A stretch of 64,000 nt of DNA from Psychrobacter maritimus. GTDB taxonomy: Bacteria; Pseudomonadota; Gammaproteobacteria; Pseudomonadales; Moraxellaceae. This document shows, piece after piece, positions 38,567-46,861 of the stretch. The notes below the pieces were generated by a model, which did no database searches, had not been told where the DNA came from, and worked only from the letters and a program-made list of their open reading frames with translations. Location of the stretch: contig NZ_CAJHAJ010000002.1 in NCBI RefSeq assembly GCF_904846345.1, forward strand, positions 310,001 through 374,000. The letters are read 5' to 3'. The translations under genes were made by a program, and so were the position numbers. Every line of letters begins with the position of its first letter. Positions within the stretch are counted from its first letter, which is position 1.

Positions 38567-41500
38567 TTATGCGATTTGTGTTTGAGTGAGTGATTCAGTC
38601 GTTATTGACTCAGATTGCAGCTGCATGAGACGCGCCACATAATGTGGACCACCCGCTTTTGGACCCGTACCCGATAGACCACAGCCACCAAATGGCTGAA
38701 CGTTTACAACGGCACCGATTTGGTTACGGTTGATGTAGGTATTACCAACAAACGCACGGCGCTCTATATGCTCAGCAATATTTTCAATACGGCTATGAAT
38801 ACCTAAAGTCAAACCAAAACCAGTCCCGTTAATGGCATCGATAAGCTTATTCAGATCAGGCGCTTGATAACGCAGTACATGCAATATCGGACCGAAATGC
38901 TCGCCACCGATGACATCGATACTTTTAACCTCAATCGCCGTTGGCAAAACAAAGGTAGAATGCTCTTCGCTAACAACCGAGCTTGCACTCATAGGCGTCT
39001 GCGCCAAAATAGTTGCGGTTGGCTCAGCGCTCATACGTTCGATATGCGCCTCCAAACTGTGCTTGGCATCCGCATCAATCACCGGACCTACGTCTGTGGT
39101 GACGTATAGTGGATTACCGACGACCAATTCTGCCATAGTCCCTTGTAGCAATTCGATTAAATTATCCGCGACTTCTTCTTGCACGCATAAGATACGACAA
39201 GCTGAACAACGCTGACCTGCCGAGCCAAAGGCTGACAATACCGCATCTTTAACCACCTGTTCAGGTAGTGCGGTTGAGTCAACAATCATGGCATTTTGAC
39301 CACCCGTCTCAGCAATAAAGACCGGTAGCTCGCCACTGGCTTGCACATGATTATTTAAGCTTTGGTTAATACGCTGCGCCGTTTGGGTTGAACCGGTAAA
39401 AATAACGCCTGCGATATTATCAGCAGCTGTCAAAGCACCGCCAACATCGCCCGCACCCGTCACTAACTGTAATGCTTCGGCTGGAACCCCAGCTTGATAC
39501 ATTAACTGCGCAGCAAAATGAGCGATTAAGCTGGTCTGCTCGGCAGGTTTTGCCACAACAGTATTGCCTGCTGCTAGTGCTGCTACGATTTGACCGGTAT
39601 AAATAGCCAATGGGAAGTTCCAAGGGCTGATACATACGAAAGTACCGCGCGCTTTATAAACCTGACGCGAGGGTTTACCTGTTAAATCAGTAAACTCATG
39701 CACCACATCGTCTAAACGCTCTGCTTCGTCGGCATAAAAGCGGCAAAAATCAACCGCTTCTTTGATTTCATCGATACCGTCTTGCATGGTTTTACCGGCT
39801 TCAATCTGGCAGAGCGCCATCAGTTCAGCATAGTTTTCTTCATATAAGTCCGCCACCTTGCGCAATATAGCAGCACGATTCGCGGCTGGGACTGCTTGCC
39901 ACGCACTTTGCCCTGCTACTGCCGCATCGATAGCTTGCACCGCCAATTCCGCATTGGCATATTTTACCTCACCAGCGATGACTTCATGATTCCAAGGTGC
40001 ACGCACTTTCTGAGATTCAAGCTGATGAGTCTTACCATCCGCTTCGTATTCATCAACCGCTTTACCATTGATAATAGAAGTTGCTGACCACGTTTTATGC
40101 AGATGACTATCAATAGCAGCTTTAAACGGTAGCCATTGCGACTCTACAAAAATATTGGGACCGAAACTGGCACGACGCTCGCCATAGATATCTAACGGCA
40201 GCGGAATATCAGGGTTATGTAAAGTATCATTGGTCAATAATTTGTCGTATGGATGCACGGTTAGCTTATCAATGGGATAAGATTTGTCTAATAATTGATG
40301 GACAAACGAGCTATTGGCACCGTTTTCAAGCAATCGACGTACCAAATATGGTAATAAATCTTTATGGGCGCCAACCGGTGCATAGATACGTACCGGAATT
40401 TGATAAGCTTGCAAGATATGGTCATACAGCGCATCACCCATACCATGTAGACGCTGAAACTCAAAGTCTCTATGCGCACTCATGGTCATAATCGACGCTA
40501 GCGTGTGCGCGTTATGCGTAGCAAACTGTGGCCAGATGAGCCCACGCAGATGCTCAGACAATAAGAAGCGCGCGCAAGCAAGATAAGCAGTATCGGTACC
40601 TTCTTTACGTGTCCACACAGGATAGCCAGATAGACCTTTTTGCTGCGCCAATTTAATCTCAGTATCCCAATAAGCACCTTTGACCAAACGTACTGGAATA
40701 CGATCGCCGACTTCAGTTGCCAAGCGTGCTAACCACACTAAAATAGCAATCGCGCGTTTAGAGTAACCTTGGACTACGATACCTAGGCCATCCCAATCAG
40801 CGGTTAAATTATCGCGATATAGAGACTCAAATAGTTTCAGAGAAATCTCAAGGCGATCGGCTTCTTCGGCATCGATACTGATATCGACATTAACTTCACG
40901 CGCCGCTTCAATCAACAATAGACAACGTTGACGCAATAGACCCATGACTTGCTCTTCTTGGGTCGCTTCATAGCGCGGGTGCAAGGCTGACAGCTTAATA
41001 GATACTGACGGCTTCGGCATACCCTCTTTAACTTTGATACTGGCAGTTGCTTTAATCGCATGCAGATAATCGTTGAAGTATTTTTCAGCATCTTTATGGG
41101 TAATGGCCGCTTCACCTAGCATATCAAATGAATAGGTATAGCCTTTATTACGATATGGTTGGCTGTTTTTATTCGCCCCTTCAATGGTTTCACCCAATAC
41201 AAACTGATGCCCCATAATACGCATGGCTTTTTGCATCGCACTGCGAATGACCGGCTCACCCATCTTTTTGGTCATGCGGTCCAAAAACCCTGAAGCCGTA
41301 GTATTGCTATCAATACTGACCACACGGCCGGTCATCATCATGCCCCATGTCGAGGCATTGACCATGAAGCCATTGTCATTTTTTATGTGCTTTTTCCAAT
41401 CAGCCACACTCATTTTGTCATGAATCAGCGCATCGGCAGTATAGTTATCCGGCACCCGAATCAATGCCTCTGCCAAGCTCATCAGCAAGATACCTTCTTG

Positions 41501-41794
41501 GGTATCGAGGCTGTACTCAAGTAATAATGAGTCAACCATTTTCACAGCTTTGCCATCATTACGTACGTGCTCGACCAGTTGGCGCGTCTGTGTGGCAGCC
41601 GCTTCACGTTCGCTATCAGTCGGTTTGGCAAGGGGCAACAATTCTGACAACCAACGTTCTTCATCGACGCTATATAAAGGTGAGATACGGGCATGCAGCG
41701 TTTCTGACGACTGAGCAATATAGTCTGGCGCTAGCAAATCTGCCGGCTTAAATAAAATCGGCTCTTGCGGGGTAAACTGGTCTACTGGGTTCAT
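38567..41794 (-). CDS. putA: Bifunctional proline dehydrogenase / L-glutamate semialdehyde dehydrogenase lacking its C-terminal domain
   Basis: Oxidises proline to glutamate with FAD then NAD+. Order: helical arm from residue 1, proline dehydrogenase barrel (SIDAEEADRLEISLKL; RLVKGAYWDTEIK; final helix near 460-480), then the aldehyde dehydrogenase domain from about residue 610 (ISPWNFPLAIYTGQ, ETGGQNAMIVDST, catalytic Cys in GSAGQRCSACRIL). It stops after QPFGGCGLSGTGPKAGGPHY plus about 25 residues, where E. coli PutA (1320) continues for some 200 more. The ribbon-helix-helix DNA-binding domain of E. coli PutA is absent, so it should not repress its own gene. Confidence 0.95.
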   Translation of the reverse strand: MNPVDQFTPQEPILFKPADLLAPDYIAQSSETLHARISPLYSVDEERWLSELLPLAKPTDSEREAAATQTRQLVEHVRNDGKAVKMVDSLLLEYSLDTQEGILLMSLAEALIRVPDNYTADALIHDKMSVADWKKHIKNDNGFMVNASTWGMMMTGRVVSIDSNTTASGFLDRMTKKMGEPVIRSAMQKAMRIMGHQFVLGETIEGANKNSQPYRNKGYTYSFDMLGEAAITHKDAEKYFNDYLHAIKATASIKVKEGMPKPSVSIKLSALHPRYEATQEEQVMGLLRQRCLLLIEAAREVNVDISIDAEEADRLEISLKLFESLYRDNLTADWDGLGIVVQGYSKRAIAILVWLARLATEVGDRIPVRLVKGAYWDTEIKLAQQKGLSGYPVWTRKEGTDTAYLACARFLLSEHLRGLIWPQFATHNAHTLASIMTMSAHRDFEFQRLHGMGDALYDHILQAYQIPVRIYAPVGAHKDLLPYLVRRLLENGANSSFVHQLLDKSYPIDKLTVHPYDKLLTNDTLHNPDIPLPLDIYGERRASFGPNIFVESQWLPFKAAIDSHLHKTWSATSIINGKAVDEYEADGKTHQLESQKVRAPWNHEVIAGEVKYANAELAVQAIDAAVAGQSAWQAVPAANRAAILRKVADLYEENYAELMALCQIEAGKTMQDGIDEIKEAVDFCRFYADEAERLDDVVHEFTDLTGKPSRQVYKARGTFVCISPWNFPLAIYTGQIVAALAAGNTVVAKPAEQTSLIAHFAAQLMYQAGVPAEALQLVTGAGDVGGALTAADNIAGVIFTGSTQTAQRINQSLNNHVQASGELPVFIAETGGQNAMIVDSTALPEQVVKDAVLSAFGSAGQRCSACRILCVQEEVADNLIELLQGTMAELVVGNPLYVTTDVGPVIDADAKHSLEAHIERMSAEPTATILAQTPMSASSVVSEEHSTFVLPTAIEVKSIDVIGGEHFGPILHVLRYQAPDLNKLIDAINGTGFGLTLGIHSRIENIAEHIERRAFVGNTYINRNQIGAVVNVQPFGGCGLSGTGPKAGGPHYVARLMQLQSESITTESLTQTQIA

Positions 41795-42430
41795 AACAAC
41801 TCCATAACTATCGTTTAAAAACCATAATAAATAGCGTGGTAAAAATTCTGATTATTTTTGAAAAATACTTATAACCATCATTAAATTGAATACATGATTA
41901 AATTAAATAATAGTCGTCGATGAATATTTACAGCAATAATCAAAAGGCCAAACCACACCATCACAAAACGAGAAAATCCAGCATAGGCTGGACGCGGTCA
42001 AGTAGGTCGTTTTAGTGTTAAACGGGCTACGTTAACAATATAAAGGCAACAACGAACAGCTAAGCGGCATTAGTGCCTTCTTCTTGTTAGTAGTGAATGG
42101 AGAGTGATGCTCAGATACGGTATCGTGTTAATAAAACCGTATCTGTCATCTTATATGACGCAAATTCACTGTAAGAAAAACCTCTACGGCGTTGATTGAG
42201 GTGATGCGCTTAGCTTAGTCATGGTAGCATAAAAAAAGCGTCAAACGCACGCTGTTACTTATTTTAACCAAGCAGAATATGGTTTAAAAACAATTGGTTA
42301 TTAACATCACAGTAAATATCACGATTTGGTTATATATCTAGATTACTGATGCTGATTTAACTGGTTTTTTGCAGAAATAATTAGGGTTTTCCTATCCCAC
42401 TTATTCACGTTTTACCTATGATTTTCCTAT
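41795..42430. other. Intergenic region upstream of putA
   Basis: About 640 bases without a convincing gene. The putA promoter should lie at the low-coordinate end. A stem CAGATACGGT (42112) / ACCGTATCTG (to 42145) with a 14-base loop and a small TCCAGC/GCTGGA hairpin (41979-41994) are visible; neither has a T-run. Confidence 0.4.
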
Positions 42431-42472
42431 AAAAAACCCTCTTTATCAGTTTAGTAGATAAAGAGGGTTTTT
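42431..42472 (-). terminator. Intrinsic terminator downstream of the second purine permease
   Basis: Perfect stem AAAAACCCTCTTTATC / GATAAAGAGGGTTTTT, nine-base loop, flanked by A and T runs. Confidence 0.9.
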
Positions 42473-42496
42473 ATGGTGAATACACTAGCTAATATT

Positions 42497-43792
42497 TTAT
42501 AAGAAGATAATCTTAATCAATAATACGGCTGTTAAAAGCCAAACAGGAATACTCACATCAGAGAATTTACCAGCGACTACCTTGATAGCGGTATAGGTGA
42601 TAAAGCCAAGCGCAATACCGTCAGCAACAGAATAGGTCAAAGGCGTAAATAACAAGACCACCACGACTGGCGCCGCTTCTGTTAAGTCATGCCATTTAAC
42701 GTCTTTTAATGTGCCCATCATCAGTACTGCTACGTAAAAGATAGCCCCTGCTGTCGCATAACCAGGAATCATGGCAGCAAGCGGTGAGAAGAACACGCTG
42801 AGTAAAAATAGCACGCCAACGGTCACAGCCATTAATCCAGTACGACCACCGGAGGCGATACCTGAGACACTTTCGATATAACTGGTCGTTGATGAGGTAC
42901 CCAGTAAAGTACCTGCTACAGTCGCCGTCGAATCTGCTAGCAGCGCTTTACCCATATTAGGGATTTTACCATCTTTACCAATCAGACCTGCTTGACTGGT
43001 GGTTGCAATCAGCGTACCTGCCGTATCAAATAAATCCACAAATAAGAAGGCAAAGATAACGCTAATCATTGCTACATCAAACGCACCAGCGATATCAAGC
43101 TGCATAAATGTTGGAGCAATAGACGGCGGCGCTGAGATAATACCTGAAAACTGGGTATTACCGGTGATAAGGCTGATAAGCGCTACCAGTAAAATACCAA
43201 TAGTGACCGAACCTGGTATTTTTTTGTGAGACAAACCAACAATAATGATAAAACCAAGTGCTGCCATTGCCGGCGCAAATGCTGTCATATCACCAAGACC
43301 TACCAATGTCGCATCGTTATTAACGATGACACCAGCAGTTTGCATGGAGATAAACGCCAAAAATGCACCAATACCAGCGACAACGCCTTGTTTGATACTG
43401 TCTGGAATAGAATTAATGATGATTTCACGGATTTTAAATAAGCTTAGTAGGACAAAGATACAACCTGACAAAAATACCGCGCCAAGCGCCGTTTGCCAGC
43501 TGTAGCCCATGCCCAAAACCACGCCATAAGTAAAGAAGGCGTTGAGTCCCATACCTGGGGCTTGCGCGACTGGCAGGCGGGCATAAAACCCCATGATAAA
43601 ACAACCAATAGCGGCGGCAAGACAGGTGGCAACAAATACCGCGCCTTTATCCATTCCAGCGTCAGCAAGTACGTTAGGGTTGACAAAAATGATGTAAGCC
43701 ATGGTTAAAAACGTGGTTACACCAGCTAAAACCTCTGTTTTGATCGTGGTATTTTCACCGTTGATCCCAAAATAGCGTTCGATTGCGTTCAT
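42497..43792 (-). CDS. NCS2 family adenine/guanine/hypoxanthine permease (AzgA type)
   Basis: Inner-membrane proton symporter for purine bases. The 431-residue protein starts NAIERYFGINGENTTIKTEVLAGVTTFLTMAYI, the hallmark of the AzgA subgroup (E. coli AdePQ, GhxPQ), with APGMGLNAFFTYGVVLGMGY, VDLFDTAGTLIATTSQAGL and GTSSTTSYIESVSGIASGGRTGL signatures. ATG 43792 is chosen over the upstream ATG at 43807. It complements the other NCS2 permease at 36.1 kb. Tandem 26-bp repeats lie upstream. Confidence 0.94.
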   Translation of the reverse strand: MNAIERYFGINGENTTIKTEVLAGVTTFLTMAYIIFVNPNVLADAGMDKGAVFVATCLAAAIGCFIMGFYARLPVAQAPGMGLNAFFTYGVVLGMGYSWQTALGAVFLSGCIFVLLSLFKIREIIINSIPDSIKQGVVAGIGAFLAFISMQTAGVIVNNDATLVGLGDMTAFAPAMAALGFIIIVGLSHKKIPGSVTIGILLVALISLITGNTQFSGIISAPPSIAPTFMQLDIAGAFDVAMISVIFAFLFVDLFDTAGTLIATTSQAGLIGKDGKIPNMGKALLADSTATVAGTLLGTSSTTSYIESVSGIASGGRTGLMAVTVGVLFLLSVFFSPLAAMIPGYATAGAIFYVAVLMMGTLKDVKWHDLTEAAPVVVVLLFTPLTYSVADGIALGFITYTAIKVVAGKFSDVSIPVWLLTAVLLIKIIFL

Positions 43793-43908
43793 AAGAGTCG
43801 CTTCCAAATAGCAGTAAGTAAATTATCATTATCCACCTGCGTTGATAAGCGCCGTTTTGCAATAGCGACCATCAATGCTGCTTTTAAATCAAACATATAA
43901 AAATACAT

Positions 43909-43960
43909 CCAAATTGCGACGATAAATGACGCTTCCAAATTGCGACTATAAATGACGCTT
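43909..43960. repeat. Two 26-bp tandem repeats upstream of the AzgA-type permease
   Basis: Units 43909-43934 and 43935-43960 differ by one base (CCAAATTGCGAC then G or T, then ATAAATGACGCTT). A weaker copy is seen at about 43863-43885 and part of one at the gene start (GTCGCTTCCAAATAGC). Confidence 0.85.
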
Positions 43961-44244
43961 ACAAACTAAGATTCGAGATGATGTTTTTAATCCTTTAGCC
44001 ACATATAACTTTGGCAAATGCAGAGCCACCATGAAAAGCGATAGCAACAAACAATTACATTCTAGTGAAATTGTCTTACAATTTCAATTAATGTCACGCT
44101 TTTTAAGTTAATGGGCACAATTAGCTGACTATATCGACAGCCTTATAAAAACCATTCACTATTATAATTTTTGCACCAACGATTAAATTTACATTTAACA
44201 CTTTAATAAATGACCTTTTTATCATTTCACAGTACACTACGGGG

Positions 44245-44305
44245 TTATAGCGAGGAGGCAGAATCAGCATGTTGTGAAAATGCTACCCGCCCCTAGCCGC
44301 TATAA
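44245..44305 (+). other. Structured leader element upstream of tolQ
   Basis: TTATAGCG (44245) pairs with CGCTATAA (to 44305); inside, AGGAGGC can pair with GCCCCT and AGCAT with ATGCT, giving one long interrupted hairpin. It contains GAGGAGG at 44252 followed after ten bases by ATG TTG TGA, a two-codon frame. It ends 55 bases before the tolQ start. Confidence 0.45.
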
Positions 44306-44360
44306 GCATTTAGCCATTAAAATCAAAGCCGTTATTATTAATTACCCATGAGCCTAACCC

Positions 44361-45101
44361 ATGCCTGAATCATTAAATATTGTCGACCTCATCACCCAAG
44401 CCAGTCTATTGGTACAGATTGTGATGGCATTGTTATTATTAGCCTCGTTGCTTAGTTGGGTGATTATTTTTCGTATGAGTGCCCGTTTGGGTACGGCCAA
44501 AAATTTCGACCAGCAGTTTGAAACTTGGTTTTGGTCAGGAGAAGATTTGGCGAAGCTTTATCAAGGCGTGCAAGGTTCGCCTGAGCGCCAAGGGCTTGAG
44601 CAGATTTTTTATGTTGGGTTTTCTGAATATTTAAGAATGCATAAAAAACGCCAGCCTAAAGATGACATCATCGATGGCGTTGAACGTAAGCTTCGCGTTG
44701 GCTTGGGACGTCAGCAGCAGTTGTTAGAATCAGGATTGACGACGCTGGCAAGTATTGGTTCGGTAGCACCTTATGTCGGTTTATTTGGCACCGTTTGGGG
44801 CATCATGAATGCCTTTTTGGGACTGTCGCAAAGCGAACAAGCGACCCTAGCGACTGTTGCGCCCGGTATCGCTGAAGCCTTGATTGCCACTGCCATGGGT
44901 TTGTTTGCCGCTATTCCTGCGGTATTGGCTTATAACCATTTTACCGCCAAATCAAGCCGCCTATATGACTCACGTGCTTTATTCTGTGATGAGATGACGG
45001 GGATGCTACAACGCGAAACCAGTATCGAAAATCCGCAGCCTAGTACGCAAGTTAGCCAAGTCAGCCAAGTTAATCAAAGCAGTCAGGTAACCGGTCTATG
45101 A
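44361..45101 (+). CDS. tolQ: Tol-Pal system inner-membrane protein TolQ
   Basis: Part of the TolQR motor that uses proton motive force to drive the Tol-Pal system during cell constriction. The 246-residue protein has a first membrane helix (VQIVMALLLLASLLSWVIIF), a large cytoplasmic loop, and two helices in GLTTLASIGSVAPYVGLFGTVWGIM and ATVAPGIAEALIATAMGLFAAIPAVLAYN. A Ser/Gln/Val-rich C-terminal tail of short repeats (STQVSQVSQVNQSSQV) is extra. Stop overlaps the tolR start by four bases. ybgC, usually upstream, is absent. Confidence 0.96.
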   Translation: MPESLNIVDLITQASLLVQIVMALLLLASLLSWVIIFRMSARLGTAKNFDQQFETWFWSGEDLAKLYQGVQGSPERQGLEQIFYVGFSEYLRMHKKRQPKDDIIDGVERKLRVGLGRQQQLLESGLTTLASIGSVAPYVGLFGTVWGIMNAFLGLSQSEQATLATVAPGIAEALIATAMGLFAAIPAVLAYNHFTAKSSRLYDSRALFCDEMTGMLQRETSIENPQPSTQVSQVSQVNQSSQVTGL

Positions 45102-45556
45102 AACAAAGTCCCTATCGCCGTGAGAAAAAAGCGCTCAATGCGGAGATGAACGTTGTTCCTTATATCGACGTAATGCTAGTGCTGCTTGTTATCTTTATGG
45201 TCACAGCGCCGATGCTGATTACGGGCGTCGACGTTGATTTGCCAAAAGAGCAAACCAATACCATGAGCCAAAGTCAGCTACCCGTGATTGTGTCGTTAAC
45301 GGGCAGTGGCGAGATTTTTATCAGTTATGAGAACAATATCGACTTGCCGATTAGCGAGCCGGAGCTGATTGATACATTATCCAATCTGCAAAATCAAAGT
45401 AGCGAAGTGGGTGCACAACCTTTACAGGTAATGATCAATGCCGATCAAAACAATCAGTATGGCGCTATCATGACTCTGATGGCAACTTTACAACAAGCAG
45501 GCATCCAAAAGGTAGGGCTATTGACAGGCGCGCCATTACCAGCGCCTTCATTATAA
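45098..45556 (+). CDS. tolR: Tol-Pal system protein TolR
   Basis: Partner of TolQ with one membrane helix and a periplasmic domain. The 152-residue product has the NVVPYIDVMLVLLVIFMVTA segment (about residues 18-37), which contains the essential aspartate, then VDVDLPKEQ and the periplasmic fold ending QQAGIQKVGLLT. ATGA overlap with tolQ implies translational coupling. Confidence 0.96.
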   Translation: MKQSPYRREKKALNAEMNVVPYIDVMLVLLVIFMVTAPMLITGVDVDLPKEQTNTMSQSQLPVIVSLTGSGEIFISYENNIDLPISEPELIDTLSNLQNQSSEVGAQPLQVMINADQNNQYGAIMTLMATLQQAGIQKVGLLTGAPLPAPSL

Positions 45557-45635
45557 TAACGCGCCCTCATTATAAGACCGCCCACTTTTAGCTCAGTTGG
45601 TTATAATAAAGTAGATAATTTGATGAAGCTCTTTT

Positions 45636-45725
45636 TTCAGTCTCACGTTCTTGAATGCTCTGTTTTTGAGTGCCCTATGTTTAAGCATCCTGTTTTTGAT
45701 TACCATATCCTTGAGTATCAGTGCC
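45636..45725 (+). repeat. Five or six degenerate 15-bp tandem repeats directly before the tolA start
   Basis: Exactly 75 bases from 45651 to the base before ATG 45726 split into five units: TTGAATGCTCTGTTT, TTGAGTGCCCTATGT, TTAAGCATCCTGTTT, TTGATTACCATATCC, TTGAGTATCAGTGCC. The preceding 15 bases (45636) are a weaker copy. The stretch is open in the tolA frame, where it would encode LNALF, LSALC, LSILF, LITIS, LSISA. Confidence 0.75.
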
Positions 45726-46739
45726 ATGCGTAATGCGCCAACCGTTTATGTGCCGACCGAACCTGAAGGTAACGGGCTAACCTTGCCTACGTTGCTCAGT
45801 TTACTGGCACATGGTCTTGTGATTGGCATCCTAATTTATAGCTATCAGAATATGGAAGTCGAGACCGCGGGCACTATTGAGACCGTCATGATATCCCCTG
45901 AACAATTGGCTGAGATGCAAGGACAGATACTTGCCAATCGTGCTGCAGCGGCCAGCGCCATGCAAGCCGACAGCGGTGCAAGCGGCTCATCCAGTAATAT
46001 GCCAGCAAATAGTACTGATGGCAGCGTCAGCTACGATAGCCCAACGCAGCCCAATTCTCAGCGCGTGCCTGTTTTTACCCGTTCTGATGATTCCGCTAGT
46101 CGCCCTATGCTAATGAGTGAAGAGCAGCACCAACGCCTACTTGAGCAAACTCAAGAGTATGAGCGTAATATGGCGGAGTGGGCAGCGCAGTTAGATGAAT
46201 CTGTGTTAGAAGAGCATGAGCAAATTGAACAAGATAAGAAACAACAGCTTATTGAAGAGCAAAAAAGGCTAGGAGATTTTCGTAATAAGCAAAATAATCC
46301 GCCTAAGATTAAACGCCCTACGGCCAATGATAGAAATATAGAAATCAATACCGGTAGTTCTGGTAGCGCAGGTCAAACGCTTAGCTTAGGAGATGATGGA
46401 CAGTCGATGCTATCTGGTGACGCCACGACTTCAAGTACCGCAAAAGGCAGTAGCCGCTCGGCATCAAGTGGCAGCCGCGGTGCCAGCAATAGTGAAATTA
46501 TCAACCTCATCAAACGCAACTATAATCCACCGACGGCAGCGAAAGGCTCGACTCAGCGCGCCACCTTAACCATCACTGTCAATGCCAGTGGTAATGTGGT
46601 TAACGTCTCTGCCTCAGGACCTGATAGCGCGGTCAATGAAGCCGCTAAGCAGGCGGTGTTGAATACCGGCAGCTTACCAATTGACGCCGATGATCCTAAA
46701 TATCCTACCTTTACCATACAGTTTAAGGGCAGCAATTAA
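45726..46739 (+). CDS. tolA: Tol-Pal system protein TolA
   Basis: Inner-membrane-anchored protein that spans the periplasm and links TolQR to TolB and Pal. From ATG 45726 the product is 337 residues: membrane helix (LPTLLSLLAHGLVIGILIYS, 20-39), a Ser/Ala-rich segment, a Glu/Gln/Lys-rich coiled coil (about 125-195), a Ser/Gly-rich linker, and the C-terminal TolA/TonB-like domain (IINLIKRNYNPP to the end). The frame is open back to TTG 45651; that extension would add a second hydrophobic segment made of 15-bp repeats. The single-helix form fits known TolA topology, but neither start has a strong ribosome binding site. Confidence 0.9.
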   Translation: MRNAPTVYVPTEPEGNGLTLPTLLSLLAHGLVIGILIYSYQNMEVETAGTIETVMISPEQLAEMQGQILANRAAAASAMQADSGASGSSSNMPANSTDGSVSYDSPTQPNSQRVPVFTRSDDSASRPMLMSEEQHQRLLEQTQEYERNMAEWAAQLDESVLEEHEQIEQDKKQQLIEEQKRLGDFRNKQNNPPKIKRPTANDRNIEINTGSSGSAGQTLSLGDDGQSMLSGDATTSSTAKGSSRSASSGSRGASNSEIINLIKRNYNPPTAAKGSTQRATLTITVNASGNVVNVSASGPDSAVNEAAKQAVLNTGSLPIDADDPKYPTFTIQFKGSN

Positions 46740-46861
46740 TCAGTTGCCCTAAGACGATATTATTGCTAACTTTAGCTAACGCAACCTATATATGCGGCGA
46801 TATTATCGTTATCGTCAGTTTACTGCCTTTAAAAAACATTATCCCAACCTAGGAGTTCGAT

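Larger units (their letters stand above)
43793..44360. other. Divergent intergenic region between the AzgA-type permease and tolQ
   Basis: 568 bases with no credible protein gene over 30 codons. It contains the tandem repeat at 43909-43960, AT-rich promoter-like sequence, and the structured leader at 44245-44305. Confidence 0.5.

Noticed and set aside
38555..38570. PutA split caused by a frameshift or nonsense error
   Set aside because: Between the two frames lie a stop, a well-spaced AAGGAG and an ATG, and the junction falls at a domain boundary, so a designed gene boundary is more likely.
41979..41994. TCCAGC/GCTGGA mini-hairpin as a REP element
   Set aside because: Too short and only one copy seen in the window.
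45587..45603. TTTTAGCTCAGTTGGTTA resembles the D-arm of a tRNA
   Set aside because: No acceptor stem, anticodon arm or T-arm can be built around it; it lies in the short tolR-tolA gap and looks like coincidence or a tiny fragment.
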